Positions 32,332 to 43,529 are shown, numbered from the stretch's first letter. The stretch is 64,000 bases of DNA from Bagarius yarrelli (GCA_005784505.1 VCAZ01000048.1:1635761-1699760), one strand, 5' to 3'. Numbers and translations are program-made. The notes: generated from the letters alone by a model not told the origin.

Positions 32332-34452
32332 CACATTAAGTTAAAAATAGACCATGTGAGACACCACTGAAGCTTTACAGGCATGTTGTATATCTTTATA
32401 TTATATTTCAATTTTTTAAGAAATGGCCACTCTGCTGGTAATACTGAGGACCAATGATGTGCTTTTCTGTTTTATATGACACCATTAACAGTAAACAAGA
32501 CAGTAAGTGTTTGTTTATATGTGTGTGTGTGTGTGTGTGTAGGTGAGAAGATGACCCTCAGTATCTCTGTCCTGTTGTCCCTGACTGTGTTTTTGTTGGT
32601 GATCGTGGAGCTCATCCCTTCTACCTCAAGCGCTGTTCCTCTCATTGGGAAATACCTGCTCTTCACTATGATCTTCGTCATTGCTTCCATCATCATCACC
32701 GTCATTGTTATCAACACACACCACCGCTCACCAAGCACACACACCATGCCTGCCTGGGTTCGTAAGGTGGGTTCACAAAAAACAAAGCAGAAGATGATTT
32801 GTTTGTTCATTTAACGTACAGCTTTAACGTGGTATAAATATAGTCCTGTTTTAGATTAGTCCAATTTGGTGTACAATACAGGTCTAAAAAAAATCCGGTA
32901 GAATCCAACCAATCAAATGATGAATTCGAAACTTTCAAAGTGTTTCCAGTTTGTAGGTGTAACATTTGAGGCTTAAACTTGTACTCTTTTAGCATATTGT
33001 TATCGTGACATACATTGATACACAATATGCTAACAAACAAAAATAAGAGAAAATGCTATATTACTATATTACGAATTATGTCATAAGGTAAACTTACCGC
33101 AACCTAATTATCGCATTCAAGCAGACCTCTTTCCGGAAAAATACAATTATTAGGTTATAAGGGACATAATTTATATTTTTACAGTAATATTTTGGAGCTA
33201 TACTGTATTGTATTTTTACACAGACACACACATCCTATATGACAGCATATAAAAGCTGACATGCTTTCAATTAAGACATTATTAATTAGACAAAAACCCG
33301 CCACTTAACTTATTAACTTATTAACTACTTAACTGCAGTAATCGAATAAAATGCTGGCTAGGAATTAAAATAGACTAGTTCTTATTTTCTTCTGCAAGTT
33401 TTAAGACTTCACAGTGCACAATTTTACAGTACCTGCACTATATACCACCTGAGGTGTGTTCCTGTTTACTTCATAGAGCTGTTGTTACCCGCTGATGCCA
33501 CCTAGTGTTTCATATTATTGTTGCCGATTTAGCGGTGTTATTGGAGATTTTTGGAGACCGACGGTAAACTCGTATACTTCTCTAAGAAGATGTTCACCCC
33601 TCCGCGTCCAAACTGCAAATGCATCGCGCATGCGTGGAGCCGCCATTGGCTGATGCAGTCTGGAGTTGTAGATTAATTATTGTTGCAAAACAAATGTGAT
33701 TATTGCTAAAATCTAACTTAAGGCGGACATACATTATAGCACAGTACAAATATCGTCCCTTATTTCCTTTTAAAGACACACAGATCCTGCTTCTAAATGG
33801 TTTGCTAGATTATAAGAAAAAAACCACTAGCAAACATCTTTGCTATATATTTGCGCTGGTTTGGCTCAGTGATGCAGAACAGTATTATTTGTAATTCATT
33901 ATTTACTCCTCACTGGATTAAAATTTTGTCACTTGTTTTTTTGTTTTCTTGCCGGCTTTAGATTTTTATTGAGACCATCCCCAATTATATGTTCTTCTCT
34001 GCTATGAAGAGACCCAGTGTGGAAAAACGCACTAAAAACATTTTTGCTCCTGACTTGGACATCTCAGATATCTCAGGAAAGCCAATGCCCACTGCTGTGC
34101 CTTACCAGTCACCCATAACGAAAAACCCAGATGTACGCAGTGCTATCGAAGGAGTCAAATACATCGCTGAGACCATGAAGTCAGATGAGGAGTCCAACAA
34201 TGTAAGACCATAAATCTGATAAAGTGCTCAAGATTATTTTGGTTCTTTATCATTTATTACATCCGTCTTTCTTTCTTTCTTCCCTCTCTCTCTCTCTCTC
34301 TTTCTCTCGTTCTGTCTCTCTAGGCTTGTGATGAATGGAAGTTTGTTGCAATGGTTCTGGACCACATCTTGCTCTGTGTGTTTATGGCAGTGTGTATAAT
34401 TGGAACATTGGCTGTGTTTGCCGGGAGACTCATTGAGCTCAGTTTTTTATAA
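26930..34452 (+). CDS. chrna1: Muscle nicotinic acetylcholine receptor subunit alpha-1
   Basis: Nine exons encode 456 residues: 26930-26975, 28190-28332, 28442-28486, 28608-28717, 29345-29540, 30005-30242, 32543-32766, 33962-34201, 34324-34452. All introns are GT-AG. Residues 1-20 are a signal peptide, with the mature protein starting SEVETGL. The Cys-loop pair is C148/C162 (mature 128/142), with an N-glycosylation site at mature N141. The ACh-binding loop-C vicinal pair is C212-C213 (mature 192/193), the mark of an alpha subunit. M1 (LPLYFIVNVIIPCILFSF), M2 (MTLSISVLLSLTVFLLVIVE), M3 and M4 follow, with a cytoplasmic loop coded by exons 7 to 9. The product forms the ligand-gated cation channel of the neuromuscular junction. 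Oddities are glutamine at mature 194 and a C-terminus ending LSFL. Confidence 0.98.
28013..28153 (+). mobile_element. SINE copy in chrna1 intron 1
   Basis: A diverged SINE with the body CCAGTGCTGGGCCTCTGATT and the tail TAAGTTGCTCTTGATAAGGG. It ends just before the acceptor of chrna1 exon 2. Confidence 0.75.
30330..30480 (-). mobile_element. Tc1-like non-autonomous element fragment
   Basis: TTCAGTAAGGTTAAGGTCAG through GGGGCTTTGTGCACAGGGGC and ATTGTCCTGCTGACACAG matches the reverse strand of the fish Tc1-like element seen at 34657-35085 and 55480-56013. Located in the chrna1 intron before the M2 exon. Confidence 0.55.
30735..30928 (+). mobile_element. SINE copy in chrna1 intron
   Basis: Near-complete copy: head ACACAGTGGTTAAGGTGTTG, body CCTGAGTAAGGACCATAACC, tail TAAGTCGCTCTGGATAAGGG ending in repeated AAATGTAAA. 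The B box is mutated (GTTCAACTCCC). Confidence 0.8.
31082..31136. repeat. Short (CA)n microsatellite
   Basis: About nine CA units at 31117-31135 in the chrna1 intron. Confidence 0.75.
32010..32232 (+). mobile_element. SINE copy with an internal inverted duplication
   Basis: The SINE head (GTGCAGTGGTTAAGGTGTTG), body and tail (TAAGTCGCTCTGGATAAGAA) are all present, but the copy is about 45 bp longer than others. The extra sequence holds a perfect 14-bp inverted repeat, CTTTATTCCCTTAA at 32103-32116 and its complement at 32129-32142. Confidence 0.75.
32297..32328. repeat. (TG)n microsatellite
   Basis: Sixteen TG units in the chrna1 intron. Confidence 0.9.
34261..34320. repeat. chrna1: Pyrimidine (CT)n tract before the last chrna1 exon
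   Basis: CTTT and CT repeats lie directly in front of the acceptor TCTCTCTAG at 34323 and serve as its polypyrimidine tract. Confidence 0.8.
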
Positions 34453-34656
34453 CACAGTTATGATTTATTAATAATTATTATATCAAATACCTTCGAAGAG
34501 ATCCATATGCATGTACATTTAAAATGTATAGTATGATAAATGTTGGTGAAAAAAGCAGGGTTAAAAAAAGGGTCACAAGTTGGAAGCACAAGAATTGAAC
34601 TTAAATATCTAAAATATCATTGTATTATGTAGCATTGCATTATTCTATTTACTCGC
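34453..34656 (+). other. chrna1: chrna1 3' UTR start
   Basis: No AATAAA is seen within the first 600 bases after the stop. The nearest clear one is at 35122-35127, beyond a transposon relic, so the 3' end is unclear. Confidence 0.3.
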
Positions 34657-35090
34657 TGAGCTTAATGAAGACATGGTGTGTTGGGGTTGGTGTTGGACTT
34701 GAGTGTCCTGCACAGAGATCCTGATCCTTAGTCTACTTTGATCTCAACAGAATTACACATGTTTGTTAGCCAAATCTTAACATGTTGCTGAGCAGAATTC
34801 ACAGCATCTTCTTAACCTCACTGAACACCTTTGGAATGACACCATAGGCTTCATCTGACATTAATGAACATCATCTGATATTAGTGCTTAAACTCACTAA
34901 TACTATTGCGGCTAAATAGAGAAATTAAAGCCAATTTAATGCCATGCTTATTAAAATCCTAGTGTAAAGTCTTTCTAGAAGTGACGAGGTTATTATAAGT
35001 GTAAAAGGGGACTAAATCTGAAACAGGACACCAAAAAACAACTATAGATATAATGGTCAGTTGTTCTAATACCTTTGTTGATAGATGTTG
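34657..35090 (+). mobile_element. Degenerate Tc1-like non-autonomous element
   Basis: The stretch carries GAGCTTAATGAAGACATGGT, GAGTGTCCTGCACAGAGATC, CACTGAACACCTTTGGAATG and the terminal CAGTTGTTCTAATACCTTTG in the order of a common fish Tc1-like element. The interior is non-coding. Confidence 0.6.
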
Positions 35091-36349
35091 CTGTTGCTAT
35101 AGATTTTTTTTGGGAAAACACAATAAATAAATAAACGTATATCCGCTGTCTTAAATGTTCTACATTTTGCTTTGTAACATTTCATTGTGTACTGTGTATA
35201 TTATGAAATCATACATTTCTTTTGTTCCTGGTTCAGTGAAGACCTTATTCGGTAGCTCTTTGCAGTATTTAAATGATCATATCTCAATTCCTCTTCACAT
35301 ATGTTTATTCAAGGCAGTATGCTAGTGCTCTTTCCACATGCAGCGAAGTCATTTGACTCTTTTTCTTTATGAGGTAAACCAGGGCCGGCGTGCTCATATC
35401 GAAAGGAAGGAAAAACTGTCCCCCAGTTCACTTTTCTGTCCTTCAGGTTTAATTGAACAGTGGTGTGCAGTCAGGACCAGCAAGTCCTTCTCTGCTGCCT
35501 AAACACTATCAGAAGCTGACCTACATTAACAACCTGAATTCTAATATTTGTTTCCTTAAATTGTATTAATTTATTCCCAACTGCTTGCAGTACATGATGA
35601 TGAAGTACGTGGCACAGTTGCGGTTGTATTGTAGAGGTTTGGAGTTGTGTTAATGGGGTTTCTTGCTTTAATAGTTTTCAACCTTAATATGACTCTCTGT
35701 CTGTAATGCCACCATGTATTATATTGCGTTTTTGTATAGTATTGATGTTTTCTATAATCGCTACATGATAATGGTGGTATTAAGAGGTGTATCAGTCGGG
35801 TAAGTCACCACTGAAGGCTCAGGTACCAAATGCAACACCTGCTACTGTGATTGAAAATCAAAGCAGCTCTTACATTAACAAAATAAGATAAGATGGCCTG
35901 TAACCTGGCAACGCTCAAAATATCTTCTCATTAGCTCACGGCGTATTCAGTGAGCAAAATTTAATAAAATCCTATCAGTTACAAATCAATACCACAGTGT
36001 TGCTGAAGATAGCAGCACAATGCATCACTGCTTTTTTCCCCTACAAATGCACAAATGCATTTATCAGCAAGTTTTCTGTTTTTGACATCTTATCTCTGTC
36101 CCTCTTACCTTCTCTGTTCCTCTTTCTGTCAGTTTAATGAGTTCACTCGCTATTTTAAAGTTTACATATTCATACAAAATGAAGAGGCAAGGAAATGTGT
36201 CTGCTGTGGTAGAGAACATTTGCATGTTCTTTGTGTGAAGGACAGCTCACGCTTACTCACACACACAGACACACACACACACACACACACATACACTTAG
36301 TAGCTAAAAACAATAGCTGATTGGTCGGCTGCATCAGAGACAGGAAGTG
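35091..36349. other. Intergenic chrna1-wipf1, part 1
   Basis: Nothing coding is recognised. A CA microsatellite sits at about 36257-36297 (CACACACAGACACACACACA...). Confidence 0.35.
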
Positions 36350-36404
36350 TTATGGAACTGTGTGCACATAAGTGAGACTTAACTTCTCTACAACTTCAAC
36401 CACG
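36340..36404 (+). other. wipf1: Possible non-coding first exon of wipf1
   Basis: A leader-like segment containing an ETS-type ACAGGAAGTG motif (about 36342) ends CAACCACGG followed by GTGAGTG, a consensus splice donor at 36405. The first coding exon of wipf1 begins close to an acceptor-like pyrimidine tract near 38270, so this would be a 5' UTR exon. Transcript evidence is needed. Confidence 0.3.
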
Positions 36405-36916
36405 GGTGAGTGTATTTTATTCCATGAGTAGACTGTTGGGAAACCCAGGAAAGAAACAGAGGGAAAGGGAAGCTTTGGAATTCAGTGAGGGCATCCCATT
36501 CTAGCAAAGGTTGGTGTTTTTTTATGTAAAGTTGCCTGCATTGTTTGTTGCATTCAGAGGAAACTCAGAGGAGGAAATATAAAATCTAGCACAGCTACCG
36601 AAGCGGAAGAGTGTTTGTTGGGTCGTTGCAGGTTAACCTTATCGACCATATGTCTGTTTTTCACTGTGAAAATTGCTATGCCTTCTGAAAAAAGTTTTGA
36701 GGGGCAACTGTGTAAACCGTGTAATATTTAGGATTAAATATACATTTATCTTTGTGAAAATCTTTTGTTTATTCTTCACTAGTCAAATTAAATATTACTT
36801 TAATATTACTATTAAATTTTATTGTACATATTAATCTGTCATGTATTTATCAACAGTACAGTTTAAACTCAGAGAGTAAATAAATATTCAATAACTGTAC
36901 AGTTGATCAGTGTGAA

Positions 36917-37117
36917 TTAGATTCTATAAAGAGAAAGACAGCAACTGGCTGGTTTTAAAGACTGAAACAAAACAGTAATATGAAAAATGGGATATGTTTC
37001 TAAGAAAGGTGGAACATGAGTTTTTGTTCCTATGTATTTTTCTTATGACTGTATTGGTTCCACTTTTTTTTAAAACCAGCCAGTTCCTGTCTTTCTCCTT
37101 AAAGTTAAGTAATCTAA
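36917..37117. mobile_element. Fold-back element (about 200-bp imperfect palindrome)
   Basis: Arms 36917-36959 and 37069-37117 pair over most of their length; both contain GAGAAAGACAG and AACTGGCTGGTTTTAAA (one as complement). The pairing continues inward (CAGTAATATGAAAAATGGGA against the complement of TTTTTCTTATGACTGTATTGG). There is no coding capacity. This is the form of a fold-back miniature transposon, and I do not recognise the family. Confidence 0.65.
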
Positions 37118-38323
37118 TGTATGCTGCAATAATGTTCACAGATTAAGAATAAACAACTGACACTGGGTGGATTTAAAAAAATATCATCCAGAAGCACATA
37201 TTATTCTTGCTTAGTTTTAAAATCTCCTCAAACCTGTTATCGTGTATCACAGATTTGCTCTGTAACTAAGTGCTTTAACTGCAGAGGAAATGAATAGGGT
37301 GGTATAAGAGAAGCTTATTAGAAGCTAATGTATGCGTAAATGTCACCTTTTTAGAATCTGGCTCTCATTTCATTGACATCATTTTGTTGAGTTCACATTA
37401 TACTAATGATACTACTGCTTCTTCTGTGTTAAAAATAAAATAAAATAAATAAATATATAATTTGTACTATTGACAAAACACATTTGCCAGCAGTTAATTT
37501 ACAGAGAACGGCTGTAGTTTTACAGTGTTTTGTGTAAAATAGAACTTTTTTTCTAGAATTTTTTATAAACTTATTATAACATTATTTTTGGCGAATGAAT
37601 ACTCTTTCTAAACTTCATGTCAAAGCTTCTATATATTAAAAATGGAAATCAAATCCTCAAGTGAAATCAATGCTGTTCAATGCATTATTTATTAAACCAT
37701 AATTAAACAAAAGTAAAATAAAAATTAGATGAAAAAAAAAAAATGAACGAGCCTCATGCATCATTAGCTGACATTGTATAGCTTTTGTTAAAGTCACAGC
37801 AGCAGGACATGCCAGCCTTAAGCTACTGTCCGCTACTGCTTTAGTCCTAACATAGTTTTTATGTAGAAAAGACGTAAAAGCTGTGGTTTGGAAAAAAAAT
37901 GACTTGAGGGTGTGTTTTTAAGGCATTATAAATTACTTTTTGTTGCAATAACATTATAACAATACAGTTTGTATTGCATGGAATAAAGCAGATTGGAATG
38001 TTATCATGGAACGTTATCATGCTGTCATCAGGTATGATGTCCAAAATGTGAAAATCTTGTATCTTGCATGGCTGTTCCACTAAATGCAACTTTAAATACA
38101 TTATTATTACTTATTTCTACTAAGATGAATACTTGAATTCACTCCTAAGAACAAGTCTCATTTAGAAAAAAACTGTCTGTCTATGCACTTATTTTTAAGA
38201 AATAAAATGTAGTGTGATCAGGTTAAAAAATACTGGTCACCTCTAGTTTTCTTTTCTTTCCTTGTAAAGGCGTGTGTAGGTGAGTGTTTATACCGTGTGA
38301 GAGAATCAGCACACTGACAGAAC
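37118..38323. other. Non-coding, upstream of wipf1 coding start
   Basis: AT-rich DNA without recognisable exons or dispersed repeats; probably wipf1 intron 1 if the leader exon at 36340-36404 is real. Confidence 0.3.
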
Positions 38324-41300
38324 ATGCCTGGTCCTCCACCCCCACCAGCACCCCCTCCTCCAACTTTAGCCTCGGTAAGAATTACAACTTTTTACATGTC
38401 TTTGTCCTCATCAGATGTCCTTTATAAAACAAATATCCCTAAGTACAAAGTTACAAGATTAATTTAAAGATGTCATGTTTACAAATTTACACATGAAGAT
38501 CATTTGGTGTTTTCTATTTTTATGCAATTTAACTACTTGTATTATTATAATTTGTAAAATGTTTGTCTATGTTTTTTAACTTATACCCAAGTAAAACAAA
38601 ATATGGATATAATTTCTAATACCAAATTATACTATTTAAATATAAGATAGAAGCCCGTTATCGCTACAGTTTAGAAAAATTATATAATAAAAAAATGGGA
38701 GATGCTTTTTTTTCGTAATGATGACTTCTTGTCTCAAAATCTCATTACATACATAAAAAAAGAATCTCATTATTATGAGAACGTAAGTCATTATTATGAA
38801 AAAATGTCTCATTATTATGAATCCTCATTATTACGAGAAATTAAGTCATTGTGAGAGAGTTTCCATAGTACTGAACTAATTCACATGTAATATTTGTCTT
38901 TACTTAATTGCTACTTAGAATCGAGTAATTATTATTACAGAGGGCCACCTAGTGGAGACTGTTTTGTTAGCGCTGACTAAAACTCAAAACATTATTTAAA
39001 ACAGGCAAATACTGAGAAACCATCCCTGTCCCGATCGGAGCAACAGGGGAGAAATGCTTTACTCACAGATATCACCAAAGGCACCCGCCTGAAAAAAGCC
39101 GTCACCAATGACCGCAGTGCTCCGGTATTTGATAGTAAGTACCTAAAATTTTAAAACAGGTTCCTGCTACAATAATAACTAATGTATAGCATATTATGAT
39201 ATTCAAAACAAACAATAATAAACTTGTTTCACAGAGCCCAAAGGGGGTGGGGGTTCTGGTGGAGGTAGTAGTGGTGGTAGTCCAGGAGGCGGAGCACCAG
39301 GTGGACTTGGGGGCCTTTTTCAGGGTGGGATGCCAAAACTAAAATCTGCAGGTGGCGGCACTGGTAATGAACAATTTATGTTTTTTTAAAAATAATAAAT
39401 AATTGCACCAAAATGTATCAGTGTAAATATGTATTCCAGTCTTTTGTTTGAGTTTTAACATTTACATATTTTGTAACAGCAAAGCCACCAATGCCGCCCA
39501 CTGGTGGGAGGTTTCCAGCACCAAGTGAAGGAGTTCCTCCTCGTATCCCAGAGACTCCCTCTGGAAGACCAAACCTGAATAGGGGTCATACTCCACCTGT
39601 GTCTTCCTTTACATCTAGCTCTCCACGTAGTTTACAATCTGGTGGCCCCCCTCCATTGCCAGGGGGTAGATTCCCAGGCTCCCCTACTTTACCACCAACT
39701 CAGGCAGGTTGGCGGCCCAGCGTTCCTGTAAGTCCTGCTACACCTGGTCGCCAAACATCTTTACCACCACCACCTGTTCCGTCTAGCACCCGTCCATCAC
39801 CCAACACATTTTCCTCTGGATCTTCAAATTTTCCCCCTCCACCACCACCAGTTGGAGGAAACAGGTCATTACCACCACCTCCTCCTCCCTCTAGTGCCCG
39901 CCCAAATTTTTCCACAGACAGCTCAGATACTTTTCCCCTTCCACCACCACCAGGGGGAAACAGGTCATCATTACCACCACCTCCTGTTCCCTCTAGTACC
40001 CGTACACATTCTTCTACAGGTGGTGCTGACAATTTCCCTCCTCCTCCTCCACCATCCACAGGTGGACATAGGCAATCTTTTTCATTATCTCCAATTCCTC
40101 CTAGTAGCCAACCTCCACTCCCTCCACCACCTTCTATGTCAGATGATTTTCCCCCTCCACCACCACCAGTAGGCAGAAGTAGAAAATCATTTTCTAGCGA
40201 TAATGCTTCTCTGCCACCACCACCTCCACCAGGAAGTAAACCAGGAACCAGATCTGTGGGTGGTGCTCCACCACCCCTTTCATTGGGAAGAGGAGACCTG
40301 CCGCCTATACCCCCAACAGTAGTAAAGGAGCCAACAAATACAACCCCTCAAAGAAATAATTTCAGTCCCCTACCACCTGTCCCACGACCTGGGGGGTCTG
40401 CCCCACCACCACCTCCATCCAGTTTCAGACCCCAACAAGCTGGAAGATCCCCAACTATACAATCTAGTATGAATTTAGTCGAATTTATTTAATTTTAATT
40501 TTAAATTTCTGTGATTTTTTTTACTTAATGGTTTTGGCTTTCTTGTGATAGGTCCTCTTCCACCAGGAGACAGTAGAGGTCTTCCCCCTGTACCTCCTCC
40601 TAATCACCCTGGTGGTAATAGAGGAGCTGGCAGACCTCCCCCTCCTCCAGATAGACCCGGAGCAGGAGGGATTCCACCTCCTCCTCCTCCCCATTCTATG
40701 GGCAATGGCTACCTGAACGCACCTCAAAACAGCACAGGTATGAATTTGTTTAAGTGCTATTATACCACAGCATAAAAAGCCTCCGAATTTTGCCCTCTGA
40801 AGCTCGGCTGAAATGAGTAATACACAATTTTAGCCAATAATAAAGCAGTTTTTATATTGTATAACTGTTTAGGATGACCGTGAAGCCTCTTCTCTCTGTC
40901 AAAGCACATTGAGTAAGAAAACCTTTAAACCACAGTAGAATCTAAAGCCCCAACTGTTATGTCACACAGTTTAGAGGATTTATGCTGCATTTTCTGTGTT
41001 TATGCACACTGTTATTATTTTGGTAAGCAACGGCTTAAAAGTAACTAATAAGATGTCTGAATCAGTTGTCTGTGCAGACTTGTTAAGCACCTTTTCAGGT
41101 CTATTATCTATTGGGAGAATACTATGTGGTTAAAAATGCTCTTTGTGTCCACTTATAGGTTTTAACCTTATTTTGGCTTATTTTGGCTCTATGGCTCCTT
41201 CATGTGGTTTAGATGTGCCACAGACAGGACATTATGTCAAGATAGTATTAAGTGTGCAAGTGTTCCTAAATATGTCTGGACAAACACTATCTGAGACATT

Positions 41301-41991
41301 TTACGTATGGGTTCCTAAGCAGGTTTTTTTTAAAGGCTAAAAAAGCACAATAATGAACAAAAATGGATTATAACATTTTATTATAAACATAGTTTAGCAT
41401 TAACAGTTTAATACAATTATTACAGTTCTTTAATTTTATAGACAAAATGAGTCAAAGATCATTAAAGATTACTAACAAGGTTATATTTGGGGTCACCGAT
41501 CTTCTTTGCAAAGAGCATTGAGGCTGTATGACGTTTTTCCATTTTAATGAAACACACGCTTATGTCATTAATCAATCTGGTCTTATTGGTCTTATAATTA
41601 TTAAATGTGGGAGTGAAAAGTTGAATTTCAGTCCCACTTATATTTTGTTGTAACCACTGGATTAAGAAAATAATTGGCCTGGATAGACTTACATAAAACT
41701 ATATCTTTATTTTTTATTAGATGATTGGGAGATACGGTTTTCCTTCCATCCAGTTTCAGAGCTTCCCCTACCTGAGCCTTACATCCCCACCCTAAAGACA
41801 TACCCAAGCAAGGCTGGTAAGAATGATGGTATAAAGTTAAGGAACGTTGTATTTGGTTTAACAATTTTTTGCCATATTTAGTTTTTTCTGGACATCTGAA
41901 AAGCTAATTTAATCTGTAAATGTGATTTTTCTTTTCAGGGTCATTGCCAAGGGAAAGAGGAGCTCCTCCTTTGCCTCCAATACCAAGATAA
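38324..41991 (+). CDS. wipf1: WAS/WASL-interacting protein family member 1 (WIP)
   Basis: Seven coding exons give 543 residues: 38324-38374, 39005-39134, 39235-39363, 39480-40466, 40552-40737, 41721-41816, 41939-41991. The N-terminus is a profilin-type polyproline run followed by a WH2 actin-binding motif (residues about 32-57, LLTDITKGTRLKKAVTNDRS) and a glycine-rich segment. A long proline-rich region fills exon 4. The C-terminal 50 residues hold the WASP-binding motif (FHPVSELPLPEPY ... KTYPSK) and end PPLPPIPR, as I recall for human WIP. The protein stabilises WASP/N-WASP and links it to actin in cytoskeletal remodelling. It is about 40 residues longer than human WIP (503), at least partly from tandem copies of a proline cassette in exon 4. 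chrna1 is upstream and gpr155 downstream on the same strand. Confidence 0.96.
38727..38860. repeat. Degenerate short tandem array (TCATTATTATGAGAA-type)
   Basis: Five to six units of roughly 20-23 bp alternate CTCATTATTATGAG and AAGTCATTATTATGAA forms within wipf1 intron 1. Each unit is itself partly palindromic (CTCAT...ATGAG). Confidence 0.7.
39761..40210 (+). repeat. wipf1: Coding tandem repeat: FPPPP-bearing proline cassette
   Basis: Inside wipf1 exon 4 four cassettes begin at about 39761, 39869, 39971 and 40085 (102-126 bp apart). Each reads roughly LPPPPxPSS(T/A)R, a serine-rich stretch, (N/D/T)FPPPPPP, then a G-x-R-S linker. The pattern is a protein-level duplication of 34-42 residues per unit. 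Confidence 0.8.
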
Positions 41992-42249
41992 AGATAACCA
42001 AAATCAGTCATGCCACTGCTGTATTCATTTTCTAAAGACAGGCTCACATTTGTGTCTTCTAACTGTTGCTGATTTTTTAAAATCTCAAATGTATTCTCTT
42101 TCGCTTTATTTTTTGCACATACATTCACATGCACACACACACACACACACACAAACACAAAATATATATATTAATGCACAAGTATTGTTGTGCAATGCAT
42201 TCAAATGATATTTTTAAAAGTAGTTATCTGGCTAGATTTCTTTGCATTT

Positions 42250-42312
42250 AATAAATTGACACTTTAAGTTTTTTTATGTTTTGTTGGTCTTGCTGAATAG
42301 GCTAAAAATAAA
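42250..42312 (+). terminator. wipf1: wipf1 candidate poly(A) signals
   Basis: AATAAA occurs at 42250-42255 and 42307-42312, about 260-320 bases after the wipf1 stop. A CA microsatellite (42129-42153) lies within the 3' UTR. Confidence 0.5.
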
Positions 42313-42386
42313 ATATATATTTCATGACACATTGGCTAAATGGTGAGCAAAGAAGTAAATTACACAAACTCAACCAATTCTTGTGC

Positions 42387-42438
42387 AGTGTCTAATTTTG
42401 GGCTGTAAGGGAAATCTTTTAGCCCAAAATTAGACACT
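42387..42438. repeat. Perfect 18-bp inverted repeat downstream of wipf1
   Basis: AGTGTCTAATTTTGGGCT (42387-42404) and its exact complement (42421-42438) flank a 16-base loop. It lies about 75 bases beyond the second candidate poly(A) signal of wipf1. Confidence 0.85.
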
Positions 42439-42552
42439 AGTCTCGGTTGGGTTGTGGCGGTGTTCTGGCAACCAGATTCAGCTGAGTTCATCACCAATAC
42501 TGCACAGCAATATGAGGCCAGAGCTGTCAAGTGTGTGTCAGCACTTACAGCT

Positions 42553-42735
42553 ATTACATTACATTACATTACATTACATTTGGCAGACTGCCTTATCCAG
42601 GGCGACTCACATTTATCTCATTTATACAACTCAGCAATTGGGGGTTAGGGGCCTTGCTTAGGGGCCCAGCAGTGGCAGCAGAAGACAGAACAACGCCTTC
42701 TCCACTGGGCTTTCACTTCCCACTACAGCTGATAG
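42553..42735 (-). mobile_element. SINE copy, reverse orientation, with expanded ATTAC tail
   Basis: A run of ATTAC units (42553-42580) leads into the reverse complement of the SINE tail (CATTTGGCAGACTGCCTTAT) and body (GGGGCCTTGCTTAGGGGCCC). The ATTAC run is the copy's expanded 3' terminal repeat. Confidence 0.8.
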
Positions 42736-43129
42736 TATACAGTTAAAAAAAGTTTTTGAATTTTGACGTATAGCTGAATAAACACAATATTTACAGACGG
42801 TAGCTAAAATGTCAATGTTAAAATAACGTTTAAGTAAATATATAATATATTAATCACATTTTGCGAATAATGTATTGCGTCTTATATTATTAAGAGGAAA
42901 ATGGTAGCCGAACGAAATGAATTACAAAAAATCGGCGTCACATTAAAAAAATAAAAATTACTGTCTCTCTCTGCAATTACGTCTGACGTTGTATTACATT
43001 TTGTTCTCGGAATAAAAACAATAGTTTAGAGATTATCTTTATTTTTGACATTTTAACAGTGGCTCCTTGAACACTCCGTTCTATAATCCGAAAGACTTTT
43101 AATAAATCCCTCCTAAAATAAACTTCCTG
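42736..43129. other. Intergenic wipf1-gpr155
   Basis: Short AT-rich stretch without recognised features. Confidence 0.35.
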
Positions 43130-43424
43130 TGTATCTCTCCATGTCCCCGCCCACCCCGCCTTGTGATTGGCTGAGGTATCTGCTGATAAAGTCACACTCG
43201 GTCTGTACAATGTGTCAGGTCGAGCTGTGTGTTTATCCGCGTTATGTATCATGTTTCCATCTGACATTGAAAATTTCCCCTTGACGTAAATGACAGCTCG
43301 CTTTAAACAGTCTCTAAAGGTTAAAACAGGAAGGAAAACTAGCTTTGTTTTTTTCCCTCTGCTCGCCATGTGTTTCATCACCGCGAGACTCTTCAGGGAT
43401 CAGCACCCTCTTCACCTCAGCCTG
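43130..43424 (+). promoter_or_regulatory. gpr155: Putative gpr155 promoter and leader exon
   Basis: The segment has a GC box (CCCCGCCC at 43145-43152) close to an inverted CCAAT box (GATTGGCT, ATTGG at 43166-43170). A leader could end at the donor-like CTG/GTAGGA (GT at 43425) and join the acceptor TACATTTTAG at 43800. Position and motif content suggest a TATA-less promoter. Confidence 0.4.
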
Positions 43425-43529
43425 GTAGGAGGTCTATAATGTCTGACTTTCAGCTTGATCAGAGTCTTTAAAGAGAATCTACCTTAATCTACGTTAAATC
43501 TGATTATATGTTATATAATGTTTATATTC

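Noticed and set aside
38727..38860. CRISPR-like short regular repeats
   Set aside because: The units are contiguous without unique spacers and the genome is vertebrate.
39700..40059. A glycine-rich antisense frame of 119 codons
   Set aside because: It is the complement of the proline codons of wipf1 exon 4, where CCN on one strand gives NGG/GGN on the other.
42977..43381. A 134-codon minus-strand frame
   Set aside because: It overlaps the probable gpr155 promoter on the opposite strand and resembles no known protein.
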